DNA from: Acetivibrio alkalicellulosi
Lineage (GTDB): Bacteria > Bacillota > Clostridia > Acetivibrionales > Acetivibrionaceae
Reading direction: 5' to 3'
Length of the DNA: 64,000 bases
NCBI GenBank assembly: GCA_008125075.1
Contig: VLTH01000002.1
Coordinates: 423,105 to 487,104 of the forward strand
The translations under genes and the position numbers were made by a program. The notes under the pieces are model-generated. The model had not been told where the DNA came from. It saw nothing but the letters and a program-made list of their open reading frames with translations, and searched no databases. Of this stretch, positions 27,268 to 35,974 are shown in pieces. Each line of letters begins with the position of its first letter. The first letter of the stretch is position 1.

Positions 27268-28065
27268 ATGAGGAAAAAAAATCATGATGTAGAAGAAGAA
27301 CAGTCAGAAGGTGCACCGGAGTGGATGGTTACATATAGTGATTTAGTTACCCTATTGCTCACTTTTTTTATTCTTCTTTTTTCAATGGCTGTTATTGACA
27401 AGGACAGGTTTGAACAGGTGGCAAGTTCATTGAGGTCTGCTTTTTTAAGTAATAGTGATGGAGAGATGTTTGATCATAATAAGGGAAAGGAAATAATAAG
27501 TATAACAGATAGTATACAATCTAGTGACCTTATAGAAAGCAATATTGGAAATATAACTGATATTAATAATGAAGGGAGAGTAACTGGAGGAAAAGAAGAT
27601 GATGAGGCAGAAAAAACAAAAGGACTAGAAGAATTTGTTAGAGAGATAAAGCAATATATATTGGACATGGAACTAGATGAGTATGTTACTGTCCTTGATG
27701 AGAAAACTCAAGTTATTTTAAGAATAGATTCAGTTATACTATTTGACCTTGGTAGGGCGGATATAAAAAGAGAAGGAGAAACTACTTTAAAAAAGATAGG
27801 AGAACTTTTAAATGATTTTGATGCTGAAGTAGCTGTACAGGGTCACACAGATAACCTTCCAATTAATACCCATTTGTTCCCGAGTAATTGGGAATTATCT
27901 ACAAGGAGGGCTACAAACGTAGTATTGTTTTTTGTAGAAGAAAGCAGAGTAAATCCTATAAGGCTAACAGCTACCGGAAATGGTGAGTTCAGACCTATTG
28001 CACCAAATGACAATGCCAAAAACAGGCAAAAGAACAGAAGAATTGATATTGTTATAGATAAATAA
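27268..28065 (+). CDS. motB: flagellar motor stator protein MotB
   Basis: Start at 27268 (MRKKNHDVEEE), with GAGGTG five bases upstream; the ATG at 27256 overlaps the motA end and precedes that site. One membrane segment (about 22-42) carries the channel Asp in WMVTYSDLVTLLLTFF. A long acidic linker (about 60-125) leads to an OmpA/MotB peptidoglycan-binding domain (about 150-265) with VAVQGHTDNLPI and LSTRRATNVVLFF, ending NRRIDIVI. It anchors the stator to the wall. The linker is rich in Glu and Asn. Confidence 0.95.
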   Translation: MRKKNHDVEEEQSEGAPEWMVTYSDLVTLLLTFFILLFSMAVIDKDRFEQVASSLRSAFLSNSDGEMFDHNKGKEIISITDSIQSSDLIESNIGNITDINNEGRVTGGKEDDEAEKTKGLEEFVREIKQYILDMELDEYVTVLDEKTQVILRIDSVILFDLGRADIKREGETTLKKIGELLNDFDAEVAVQGHTDNLPINTHLFPSNWELSTRRATNVVLFFVEESRVNPIRLTATGNGEFRPIAPNDNAKNRQKNRRIDIVIDK

Positions 28066-28119
28066 ATAAAACTGTAGTATAATGTTTAATTATATAATTA
28101 AACATTGTGAGGTTTTAAA

Positions 28120-29094
28120 ATGAAATATAAAGAATTTGGCAGTCCTAAGCACAAGACTAATATAGGAGGTCAGGCGCTAATTGAAGGACTTATGATGATA
28201 GGTCCTGAGCAAGCAGCAATAGCAATAAGAAAACCTGATGGTGAGATTTTAATTGAAAAAAGACCTACACCTAAAAAAAGTAAGGTTTCAAAATTACCTA
28301 TTTTAAGAGGTGCAGTAGGTTTATTTAAACAGCTGGTTTTGGGATTTAAAGCTCTTATGTTTTCAGCTGAGTTTGTAGATATAGAAGCCGACTCTGAGGA
28401 AGAGGAAAAACCATCTAAATTTGAAAAATTTCTTACAAGGGTTTTTGGTGATAAGCTTCAGGAAGTAATTATATATTTTTCTGTCATTTTGTCCCTTATG
28501 TTTTCAGTGGGATTATTTATGTTATTACCTAATTTTGTTTCTGGAATTACGCTATCACGGCTTTTTAACCTTGAGAAAGAAACTTCGAATGTATTAATCT
28601 TTAATTTTTTTGAAGGGTTTTTAAGAATAGGGTTATTTTTTACCTATCTCCTATTAGTGTCTAAAATGAAAGACATAATGAGAATATGGCAATATCATGG
28701 GGCAGAGCATAAAACTATTCACTGCTATGAGCATGGAGAAGAGTTGACTGTTGAAAACATCAAAAAGTATACTACAAAACATCCTCGCTGTGGAACATCT
28801 TTTTTCTTCACTGTTATGGTAGTTAGTATTCTTGTATTTTCAATGACAGGATGGCATCATCCTTTGATTAACATAGTAATTAGATTGGCACTTCTTCCTG
28901 TTGTTGCAGGTATATCTTATGAGATAACAAGATTTGCAGGAAGAAGCGAATCAACATTTGTTAGAATTATAAGTGCACCGGGACTTTTCTTTCAAAACTT
29001 TACTACAAAGGAGCCGGATGAAAGTCAAATTGAAGTGGCTATTGAAGCTATGAAAAATGTAATGGTTGAGGATAAAGAAAAGGATAAGTGGTAG
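28120..29094 (+). CDS. yqhQ: DUF1385 membrane protein (YqhQ family)
   Basis: 324 residues, with TGAGG before the ATG. The N-terminal signature GGQALIEGLMMIGPEQ and the motif YHGAEHKTIHCYEHGEEL, then TKHPRCGTSFF, define DUF1385. Membrane segments lie at about 112-135, 155-182, 228-248 and 255-275. The function of YqhQ is not established. The conserved His/Glu cluster facing a membrane suggests metal or cofactor binding, which is inference. prmC begins four bases after its stop, an arrangement common in clostridia. Confidence 0.9.
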   Translation: MKYKEFGSPKHKTNIGGQALIEGLMMIGPEQAAIAIRKPDGEILIEKRPTPKKSKVSKLPILRGAVGLFKQLVLGFKALMFSAEFVDIEADSEEEEKPSKFEKFLTRVFGDKLQEVIIYFSVILSLMFSVGLFMLLPNFVSGITLSRLFNLEKETSNVLIFNFFEGFLRIGLFFTYLLLVSKMKDIMRIWQYHGAEHKTIHCYEHGEELTVENIKKYTTKHPRCGTSFFFTVMVVSILVFSMTGWHHPLINIVIRLALLPVVAGISYEITRFAGRSESTFVRIISAPGLFFQNFTTKEPDESQIEVAIEAMKNVMVEDKEKDKW

Positions 29095-29098
29095 TAGA

Positions 29099-29974
29099 AT
29101 GATTATCAGGGATGCTTTGTTAGAGGGTTTAGATTTTTTAAGATCAGTGGGCAATGAGGCCCCGGCAATTGAAGCCGGGGTTCTGCTATGCCATGTATTA
29201 AAATGCCATAAAACATTTATATATGCACATGATGATTATAAGCTTAGTGAAATTGAATATCAAAAGTATTGGGAACTAATTTTAAAAAGAGCCCAAGGGA
29301 AACCCCTTCAATATATAATGGAGCATCAGGAATTTATGGGGCTTAACTTTAAGGTTACTCCAGAGGTTTTAATACCCAGACAGGACACAGAAATTTTAGT
29401 TGAAAGTATATTGGATTATGCAAGTGATCTAAAAGATGATAGTATTGATATATTAGATATAGGGACAGGTTCAGGTTGTATATCAGTAAGCCTTGCATAT
29501 TACTTGAAAAACTCTAAAGTGAAAGCTCTTGATATAAATTTAAAGTCTTTAGAGATTGCAAAGTTTAATGCTCAAAAAAATAGCGTTTTAAATAGAATTG
29601 ATTTTATATGTGGTGATATTTTTACAGGCCTTAAAAATATACTTACTAGTGGGGAAAATAATAATCTATTTGATGTAATTGTTTCAAATCCTCCCTATAT
29701 AGCTTCACATGAAATTGACATATTAGAAAAACAGGTGAGGGAATTTGAGCCATCAATAGCACTAGATGGGGGAATGGATGGCCTGGATTTTTATAGAGCT
29801 ATATCAAAAGAAGGAGCTTTGTTTTTGAAAGAACAAGGACTTTTGGCCTTTGAAGTTGGAATATATCAGGCTGAGGAAGTGTGCTCTATAATGGAAGAAA
29901 GATACAAGGATTTAAAAATAATTAAAGATCTTTCGGGGATAGACAGGGTGATTATGGGAACAGTTAGAAAGTAG
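29099..29974 (+). CDS. prmC: peptide chain release factor N5-glutamine methyltransferase
   Basis: Start set at ATG 29099 (MIIRDALLEGL), just after the yqhQ stop; an upstream TTG at 29066 would overlap yqhQ. About 291 residues. The N-terminal helical domain (about 1-75) is followed by a class I SAM methyltransferase with motif I DILDIGTGSGCISVSLA and the catalytic NPPY in FDVIVSNPPYIAS. PrmC methylates the Gln of the GGQ motif in release factors RF1 and RF2. prfA, often adjacent, is not here. Confidence 0.95.
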   Translation: MIIRDALLEGLDFLRSVGNEAPAIEAGVLLCHVLKCHKTFIYAHDDYKLSEIEYQKYWELILKRAQGKPLQYIMEHQEFMGLNFKVTPEVLIPRQDTEILVESILDYASDLKDDSIDILDIGTGSGCISVSLAYYLKNSKVKALDINLKSLEIAKFNAQKNSVLNRIDFICGDIFTGLKNILTSGENNNLFDVIVSNPPYIASHEIDILEKQVREFEPSIALDGGMDGLDFYRAISKEGALFLKEQGLLAFEVGIYQAEEVCSIMEERYKDLKIIKDLSGIDRVIMGTVRK

Positions 29975-30047
29975 TATAAAATAATAGCATTTAGCTTGGA
30001 TTTGAAGACTATAAACAAGAAAGTTTAATAAAAATATATCCAAAGGT

Positions 30048-30076
30048 TTGACTTGTTACAAAGTAAAATTTATAAT
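30048..30076 (+). promoter_or_regulatory. sigma-A type promoter of the rnf operon
   Basis: TTGACT (30048-30053), a 17-base spacer and a perfect TATAAT (30071-30076), 55 bases before the rnfC start. The sequence is near consensus and suggests strong, housekeeping transcription. Confidence 0.8.
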
Positions 30077-30131
30077 TATAAAATGTAAGATAAGTAATAA
30101 ATAAATGTAGATTATAGATGGGGTTGTTGAT

Positions 30132-31451
30132 ATGTTATTTAAGAGGTTTTTTAAGGGAGGTGCGGTAGTTCCCCATGAAAAAAACACAGAGAATTGTGAA
30201 ACAATTCAAATGGGGGTACCGGCAAAAGCTATAATTCCATTGCTTCAGCACATAGGAGCACCATGTGAACCATGTGTTGCAAAGGGGGATTATGTAAAGG
30301 TAGGTCAGGTTATAGGGGATAGTGATAAGTTTGTATCTGCGCCTATACATTCAAGTGTTTCAGGAACGGTGGCAGAGGTAGCGCCAATGCTTTATCCTGG
30401 GGGAGTTTTTGTTAATTCTGTGGTAATTAATACCGATGGAAATCAAGAAATCTGCGAAAGTGTGAAACCTCCAAATATGTCTAATTCCAAGGAGTTTTTA
30501 AAAGCTATTAGGCAGTCAGGGCTTGTGGGCCTTGGAGGAGCTGGGTTTCCAGCTCATGTTAAGCTTGCAGTTCCTCCTGATAAAAAAATAGATACGCTAG
30601 TCATTAATGCGGCAGAGTGTGAGCCCTACATTACTTCAGACTATAGAGAAATAATTGAAAATTCATGGAATGTAATTAGTGGAATAAATACAGTTATGGA
30701 GCTTATGGGGATAGAAAATGTTCTTATTGGAATAGAGGACAACAAGCCAGATGCCATAAAAGAAATGACTCAGGTAGCAGCTACCAGCGATAAAATAAAT
30801 GTAGTAAAGCTAAAGTCAAGATATCCTCAAGGGGCTGAAAAAATGCTTATATATGCTACTACTGGAAGAAAAGTTCCACCAGGTAAGCTGCCTTTAGATG
30901 TTGGGGTAATTGTTATGAATGTAAATAGTGTCTCCTTTATTGCAGAGTATGCTAAAACTGGTATGCCACTTATCAAAAAGAGAGTTACTATTGATGGTGC
31001 ATGTGTAAACAAGCCATGTAATGTAGATGTCTTAATTGGAACATCTCTAAAAGAAGTGTTTGATTTTTGCGGAGGTTTTAAAGAAGAGCCACAGAAAGTA
31101 TTAATGGGTGGTCCAATGATGGGTATAGCTCAATTCTCCCTTGATACATCTGTAGTAAAGCATACAAATGCTTTACTGGCATTTGAAAAAAATGAAGCAA
31201 ATCTTCCTTCTCAGAGTACATGTATAAGATGCGCAAGGTGTGTAAGAGCCTGTCCTATGAATCTTATGCCACTAAATTTAAATAAAAGCGCATTAAAAGA
31301 AAATATTGAAGATCTAAAAAAGTATCATGTAAGTGATTGTATTGAGTGTGGCAGTTGCTCTTATGTCTGTCCTGCAAAAATACATTTAGTTCAGTCAATA
31401 CGACTTGGTAAAGCAATAGTTGGGCAGGCAGCCGGGAAAGGGGGGAAGTAA
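30132..31451 (+). CDS. rnfC: Rnf complex subunit C (NADH-binding)
   Basis: 439 residues. The N-terminal barrel-sandwich domain carries GAPCEPCVAKGDYVKVGQ; a Rossmann-type flavin/NADH region has GLVGLGGAGFPAHVKL and INAAECEPYITSDYR. Two ferredoxin-type clusters near the C-terminus are CIRCARCVRACP and CIECGSCSYVCP. RnfC is the peripheral subunit that reacts with NAD(H) in the Rnf ferredoxin:NAD+ oxidoreductase, which couples electron flow to Na+ or H+ export. First gene of rnfCDGEAB, the usual clostridial order. Confidence 0.96.
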   Translation: MLFKRFFKGGAVVPHEKNTENCETIQMGVPAKAIIPLLQHIGAPCEPCVAKGDYVKVGQVIGDSDKFVSAPIHSSVSGTVAEVAPMLYPGGVFVNSVVINTDGNQEICESVKPPNMSNSKEFLKAIRQSGLVGLGGAGFPAHVKLAVPPDKKIDTLVINAAECEPYITSDYREIIENSWNVISGINTVMELMGIENVLIGIEDNKPDAIKEMTQVAATSDKINVVKLKSRYPQGAEKMLIYATTGRKVPPGKLPLDVGVIVMNVNSVSFIAEYAKTGMPLIKKRVTIDGACVNKPCNVDVLIGTSLKEVFDFCGGFKEEPQKVLMGGPMMGIAQFSLDTSVVKHTNALLAFEKNEANLPSQSTCIRCARCVRACPMNLMPLNLNKSALKENIEDLKKYHVSDCIECGSCSYVCPAKIHLVQSIRLGKAIVGQAAGKGGK

Positions 31452-31452
31452 A

Positions 31453-32442
31453 ATGGAAAATAAATTTGTAGTTTCGTCTTCACCTCATATAAGGGACAAT
31501 GCCAGTTCAAGAAGAATTATGATAGATGTTGTGATTGCTCTTTTACCAGCAGCAGCAGCAGGTGTGTATTTTTTTGGACCTAGGGCTTTAGCTGTTATTT
31601 TAGCAACTGTGTTTTCTTGTGTAGTTTCTGAGTATATAACTCGACGGGTTATGAAAAGAGAGTCAACCATAAATGACTTTAGTGCAGTGGTAACAGGTCT
31701 TTTACTTGCATTAAACCTTCCACCTACAATACCCATTTGGATAGCGGCGATAGGTGGAGCTATAGCAATTGTTATAGTTAAACAGATGTTTGGAGGACTT
31801 GGGCAAAACTTTATGAACCCTGCACTTGCGGCAAGGGTTATATTGCTTGTATCATATACAGAGCATATGACAAATTGGGTTAATCCAAGAGGGATTGACG
31901 CAATTTCAACTGCAACGCCACTTGAAATTGCAAAATCTGGAGCACTAGATGCAGTTAGTTCTGCAACTTCAGCTTATACGGAAGCTAACATTCCATCCTA
32001 TGCTCAACTTTTTATAGGTCAGGTAGGAGGATCTATTGGTGAAATTTCTGCACTGGCATTACTGTTAGGAGCAGCATATCTTCTAGTAAGAAAAGTTATC
32101 GGATTTCAGATACCTTTAACCTATATTGGTACTACCGCCTTATTTGTCTGGATATTTGGAGGAACCTCTCCTTTTACAGGGGATTTTATATATCATGTTC
32201 TTGCAGGAGGGCTAATACTAGGAGCCTTTTATATGGCGACAGATTATGCTACCTGTCCTGTAACAAATAAGGGAAGAATTATTATGGGGCTAGGCTGTGG
32301 AATACTTACAGGAATAATTAGGCTTTATACCAATTACCCTGAAGGTGTTTCATTTGCTATAATTCTTATGAATATAGCAGTACCTCTTATTGACAGGTAT
32401 ATAGTGCCAAAAAGCTTTGGAGGTGAAAAAAAAGTTGCGTGA
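31453..32442 (+). CDS. rnfD: Rnf complex subunit D
   Basis: Start at ATG 31453 (MENKFVVSSSPHIRD), one base after the rnfC stop and behind a GGGAAAGGGGGG stretch. About 329 residues with about nine membrane segments. TATPLE around Thr155 matches the site where FMN is covalently linked to Thr in RnfD/NqrB proteins. GQNFMNPALAARVILL is also conserved. It is part of the membrane ion-translocating core. Confidence 0.95.
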   Translation: MENKFVVSSSPHIRDNASSRRIMIDVVIALLPAAAAGVYFFGPRALAVILATVFSCVVSEYITRRVMKRESTINDFSAVVTGLLLALNLPPTIPIWIAAIGGAIAIVIVKQMFGGLGQNFMNPALAARVILLVSYTEHMTNWVNPRGIDAISTATPLEIAKSGALDAVSSATSAYTEANIPSYAQLFIGQVGGSIGEISALALLLGAAYLLVRKVIGFQIPLTYIGTTALFVWIFGGTSPFTGDFIYHVLAGGLILGAFYMATDYATCPVTNKGRIIMGLGCGILTGIIRLYTNYPEGVSFAIILMNIAVPLIDRYIVPKSFGGEKKVA

Positions 32443-33007
32443 TATAATAAAGCATGGATTTATTTTATTTGTTGTATGTGCAACAGTCACATTAGCTCTT
32501 GCCTTTACCTACTCTGCAACAAAGGAAAGGATTGATGAAAGAATTTTAGAAGAAGAGCAAAAGGCTAGAGAACGAGTTATGAATTTTGTAGACCATTTTG
32601 AAGAAATTGAAGATATGGATTTTTCATTGGGTATGGTGTCAAAAGTATTTAATGGTATAAAAGACAGTGAAATAGCCGGAAGAGTATTTTTAGTTGAAGG
32701 CAAGGGTTATGGAGGTAAAATTCAGATAACTGTTGGAATTGATAATGAAGGTAGAATTACTGGAGTAAATATTGGTGACAATAGTGAGACACCAGGGCTA
32801 GGTACGAAAATTACTCATAATGACTTTTTATCTCAATTTATAGACATTACTCCAAAGGAGCCTTTGGTTGTAGTTAAAAATCCTGGTTCTAAGGATGAAG
32901 AGATAGATGCTGCAAGTGGAGCTACCGTTTCGTCAAAAGCTGTTGTCGATGCAGTTCAGGCTGCATTAGACGTAAATAGAGAAATTGAAGAAATAGGAGG
33001 GGATTAA
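32435..33007 (+). CDS. rnfG: Rnf complex subunit G
   Basis: The best start is TTG 32435 (LRDIIKHGFILFVV), with GGAGGTG ending 9 bases upstream; earlier in-frame TTG/GTG codons at 32417 and 32423 sit on top of that site. About 190 residues: one N-terminal membrane segment (about 7-27), then an extracytoplasmic FMN-binding domain ending in the SGATVSS motif (Thr164, the covalent FMN site), followed by VVDAVQAAL. It overlaps the rnfD end by 8 bases, implying translational coupling. Confidence 0.93.
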   Translation: MRDIIKHGFILFVVCATVTLALAFTYSATKERIDERILEEEQKARERVMNFVDHFEEIEDMDFSLGMVSKVFNGIKDSEIAGRVFLVEGKGYGGKIQITVGIDNEGRITGVNIGDNSETPGLGTKITHNDFLSQFIDITPKEPLVVVKNPGSKDEEIDAASGATVSSKAVVDAVQAALDVNREIEEIGGD

Positions 33008-33008
33008 T

Positions 33009-33671
33009 ATGGGGGTTGGGAAAATATTATCCAATGGGATAATAAAAGAAAATCCTGTTTTTAAATTGGCACTGGGTGCATGTCCTGCACTCGCCGTTAC
33101 AACATCGGCACAAAATGGTGTTGGTATGGGTCTTGCAGCTACAGCTGTTTTAATTGGATCAAATACCGTTATATCCCTTACAAGAAAACTGATACCTGAA
33201 AAAGTGAGGATTCCAGCTTATATAACAATTATTGCTGGATTTGTGACAATTGTTCAGCTTCTTTTAAAAGCATACCTTCCTGAATTAGATAAGGCTCTGG
33301 GGATTTTTATTCCCTTGATAGTTGTAAACTGTATCATTTTGGCGAGAGCTGAAATGTTTGCTAGTAAAAACAGTGTGTTTTCTTCTGTAATAGATGCTGT
33401 AGGTATGGGGGCAGGATTTACTCTTGCACTATTTATAATAGGTTCTATAAGAGAAGTCTTAGGCAATGGAACATGGTTTGAAATGAATCTTACTGCAAAC
33501 TTATTTGATTCTGCAAAAATTATGACGTTGGCACCGGGAGGTTTTTTAACTTTTGGTATAGTTATAGGAATTATAAACAAGTTTTCATCAACTAAGGTTG
33601 AACATAAGGGTTGTTCTGCCTGCCCTACTCCATGTGGTGTAGCATCCAAGGAAAAGGGGGTTGACGCATAA
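33009..33671 (+). CDS. rnfE: Rnf complex subunit E
   Basis: 220 residues; the ATG is preceded by GGAGGGG and starts one base after the rnfG stop. Six membrane segments. LALGACPALAVTTSAQNGVGMG is the RnfE/NqrD signature, with the Cys that helps bind an intramembrane iron-sulfur centre together with RnfA. The C-terminus carries CSACPTPCG, an extra cysteine cluster seen in several clostridial RnfE proteins. Confidence 0.95.
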   Translation: MGVGKILSNGIIKENPVFKLALGACPALAVTTSAQNGVGMGLAATAVLIGSNTVISLTRKLIPEKVRIPAYITIIAGFVTIVQLLLKAYLPELDKALGIFIPLIVVNCIILARAEMFASKNSVFSSVIDAVGMGAGFTLALFIIGSIREVLGNGTWFEMNLTANLFDSAKIMTLAPGGFLTFGIVIGIINKFSSTKVEHKGCSACPTPCGVASKEKGVDA

Positions 33672-33672
33672 A

Positions 33673-34248
33673 ATGAGAGAAATTATTATAATTGTTTTAA
33701 GTGCAGTTTTAGTTGAAAATTTTGTATTAACAAAATTTCTGGGAATATGCCCGTTTATTGGAGTTTCGAAGAAAATTAATACCGCTCTTGGAATGGGTGG
33801 AGCAGTAATTTTTGTAATGACCTTTGCTGCGGCAATAACAAAAATTGTTTACGATTTGCTGCTAGAGCCTAGAGGACTTGATTATCTTAGTACAATATGT
33901 TTTATATTGGTTATTGCCTCTTTAGTACAATTTGTTGAGATAGTGCTAAAAAAGATGGTTCCACCTTTGTATAAAGCTCTAGGAATATATCTTCCTCTTA
34001 TTACAACTAACTGTGCAGTACTTGGTGCAGCACTATTAGGAATTGAGAGAAATTATAGCTTTGGTGTTACAGTACTCTTTGGATTGGGAGCAGGACTAGG
34101 ATTTACCCTCGCCCTTGTACTTTTTGCAGGAGTTAGAGAAAAGCTTGAGGATAGTGACATACCAGAAAGCCTTAAGGGTTTTTCAATATCCCTTATTGCA
34201 GCAGCATTGGTGTCTGTGGCATTCTTTGGTTTTCAGGGACTGTTTTAA
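33673..34248 (+). CDS. rnfA: Rnf complex subunit A
   Basis: Start at ATG 33673 (MREIIIIVLSAVLVEN), right after the rnfE stop; a TTG at 33661 would overlap rnfE further. 191 residues, six membrane segments. ENFVLTKFLGICPFIGVS and LPLITTNCAVLGAALL carry the conserved cysteines of RnfA/NqrE. It pairs with RnfE in antiparallel topology around the membrane iron-sulfur site. Confidence 0.95.
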   Translation: MREIIIIVLSAVLVENFVLTKFLGICPFIGVSKKINTALGMGGAVIFVMTFAAAITKIVYDLLLEPRGLDYLSTICFILVIASLVQFVEIVLKKMVPPLYKALGIYLPLITTNCAVLGAALLGIERNYSFGVTVLFGLGAGLGFTLALVLFAGVREKLEDSDIPESLKGFSISLIAAALVSVAFFGFQGLF

Positions 34249-34292
34249 GTAATATTTGAAATAGCTTTTTATGAGGCCTGTTTGGCATAAAT

Positions 34293-34358
34293 AAAAAGCT
34301 GGGGGCATTAGGCTCCGAACATTTAGAAGTCTTTCACTTTGTTCTAAGACTTCTAAAT
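34293..34358. repeat. palindromic intergenic repeat between rnfA and rnfB (family 1, copy 1)
   Basis: AAAAAGCTGGGGGCAT, then a perfect 13-bp stem ATTTAGAAGTCTT/AAGACTTCTAAAT (34321-34333 and 34346-34358) around the 12-base loop TCACTTTGTTCT. The same loop and the GGGGCAT block recur at 41245-41340. It sits in the 180-base rnfA-rnfB gap, unusually wide for this operon, and could modulate rnfB expression. Confidence 0.75.
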
Positions 34359-34428
34359 AAGGCCGATAGTAAAACAATGGCTTGGCATTACTAGGAAAAG
34401 ATGATATTTATGAGGGGTTGTTTACAGT

Positions 34429-35229
34429 ATGTATGTTAATTTATTAGTTTCTGCATCAATAGTTGGAGGACTAGGACTTTTATTTGGGGTAGGCCTTTCA
34501 GTTGCTTCAAAAAAGTTTGCTGTAAAAGTTGACGAGAGAGTTGCTAAAGTAAGGGATGCTCTCCCAGGTGCTAATTGTGGAGCCTGTGGTCTTACAGGGT
34601 GTGATGCCTTTGCAGAGTGTCTTGTAAAAGGAGAATGCAGTATTAATGGGTGCCCTGTTGGAGGAGAAGAACTTGTAAATAATTTAAGTCAAATTCTTGG
34701 AGTAAAGGCAGAAGCAACAGTAGCAATGACAGCTAGAGTCATGTGCTCAGGAACTCATCAATTATGCAAACAAAAATTTGATTATTCAGGTATAGAGGAT
34801 TGTTTAGCTGCGGCTAAGCTTTATGGGGGACCTGCTGCATGTACCTATGGTTGTGTAGGTATGGGAAACTGTGTGAGAGCCTGTCCCTTTGATGCGATCG
34901 TTATGATAGATGGACTTGCAAGAATTGTTGAATCAAAATGTAAGGCATGTGAGAAGTGTGTTGGTGCCTGCCCTAAGAATATAATTAAGATGGTATCAAA
35001 GTGCAGCGAATATACAGTAACATGTAAAAGCCTTGACAAAGGAGCTGTAGTAAGGAAAAATTGCAATGTAGGATGCATTGGTTGTAGAAAGTGTTCGAAG
35101 GTTTGCCCTGTCAATGCTATAACATTTAACGGAACCCTTGCACAAATTGATCCTGAAAAATGTATTAACTGTGGTGAGTGTATGAAGGCTTGTCCCACAA
35201 ACGCTATAAAGAGATTTAAATGTGAATAA
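34429..35229 (+). CDS. rnfB: Rnf complex subunit B (ferredoxin-oxidising)
   Basis: 266 residues. One N-terminal membrane anchor (about 3-25), then a 4Fe-4S domain [20 protein letters not shown], and further ferredoxin-like clusters [40 protein letters not shown] and [12 protein letters not shown]. RnfB takes electrons from reduced ferredoxin into the complex. The start is ATG 34429, with GAGGGG about 12 bases upstream, a longer than ideal spacing. A palindromic repeat separates it from rnfA. Confidence 0.95.
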   Translation: MYVNLLVSASIVGGLGLLFGVGLSVASKKFAVKVDERVAKVRDALPGANCGACGLTGCDAFAECLVKGECSINGCPVGGEELVNNLSQILGVKAEATVAMTARVMCSGTHQLCKQKFDYSGIEDCLAAAKLYGGPAACTYGCVGMGNCVRACPFDAIVMIDGLARIVESKCKACEKCVGACPKNIIKMVSKCSEYTVTCKSLDKGAVVRKNCNVGCIGCRKCSKVCPVNAITFNGTLAQIDPEKCINCGECMKACPTNAIKRFKCE

Positions 35230-35253
35230 TGGTAAAAAAGATTGGAGTTAGTT

Positions 35254-35769
35254 ATGAAAAAAAGCAATATTGCATTAATTGGAATGCCTGGTTGTGGAAA
35301 AAGTACTATAGGAATTCTACTTGCAAAGACGATGCGAAAAGACTTTATAGATACTGATTTATTAATACAGCAAAAGCATGGCAATTTACTTCAAGATATA
35401 ATAGATAATGAGGGTTTAAAGCAATTTCTAGCTTATGAAGAAAAAGTTGTAGTAGACATAGACGTGAAAAATCATGTAATTGCCACAGGGGGAAGTGTTA
35501 TTCACAGTAATGCTGGATTAAACCACTTAAAAAGGGACAGTATTTTAATTTATTTACAGTTAAGGTTTGATGAGATTGATAGCAGGATTAAAAATATATC
35601 TAGCAGAGGAATTGCAATGGAAAAGGGTGGATCACTTATAGAGCTCTTTAACAAAAGAGTTCCTTTATATGAAAAACACGGAGATATTATTATAAATTGC
35701 TCAAATAAGCATATGGAAGACATTATTTCAGAGATAAAAGACAGGGTATCTGCAGACGGGGATATTTAA
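35254..35769 (+). CDS. aroK: shikimate kinase
   Basis: Start at ATG 35254 (MKKSNIALIGMPGCGKST), with GGAG upstream; the in-frame TTG at 35242 overlaps that site. About 171 residues. Walker A GMPGCGKST, shikimate-binding Asp in FIDTDLLI, and ATGGSVIHS (the GGG/GGS region) are present. It phosphorylates shikimate in chorismate biosynthesis. The C-terminal lid part (RGIAMEKGGSLIELF) is less typical. It starts 24 bases after rnfB and is followed by a strong terminator, so it likely ends the rnf transcript. Confidence 0.9.
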   Translation: MKKSNIALIGMPGCGKSTIGILLAKTMRKDFIDTDLLIQQKHGNLLQDIIDNEGLKQFLAYEEKVVVDIDVKNHVIATGGSVIHSNAGLNHLKRDSILIYLQLRFDEIDSRIKNISSRGIAMEKGGSLIELFNKRVPLYEKHGDIIINCSNKHMEDIISEIKDRVSADGDI

Positions 35770-35936
35770 TGTGAAGATTCATAATGTTTCTTCCATGTTT
35801 TTCTTCACTTAAAAAATGCACTCCTACTGACGGATAAAAAAATTTTAAAAAATTTTTAATATTTTTGAATAAAGAACCCTATTTTGGGTCAATAATATAA
35901 ATGACCTCACAAAATACATTTTGACCCCCTTTACAT

Positions 35937-35970
35937 GGTTAGTCTTTTAACAAGACTAACCTTTTTTTTT
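35937..35970 (+). terminator. strong rho-independent terminator of the rnf-aroK unit
   Basis: GGTTAGTCTT pairs perfectly with AAGACTAACC, five-base loop, then nine T. The 165 bases between aroK and it are AT-rich with no gene. Confidence 0.92.
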
Positions 35971-35974
35971 ATCA

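Noticed and set aside
34845-35384. Long open frame opposite rnfB and aroK
   Set aside because: Shadow of the Cys-rich rnfB coding strand; no ribosome site and no family resemblance.
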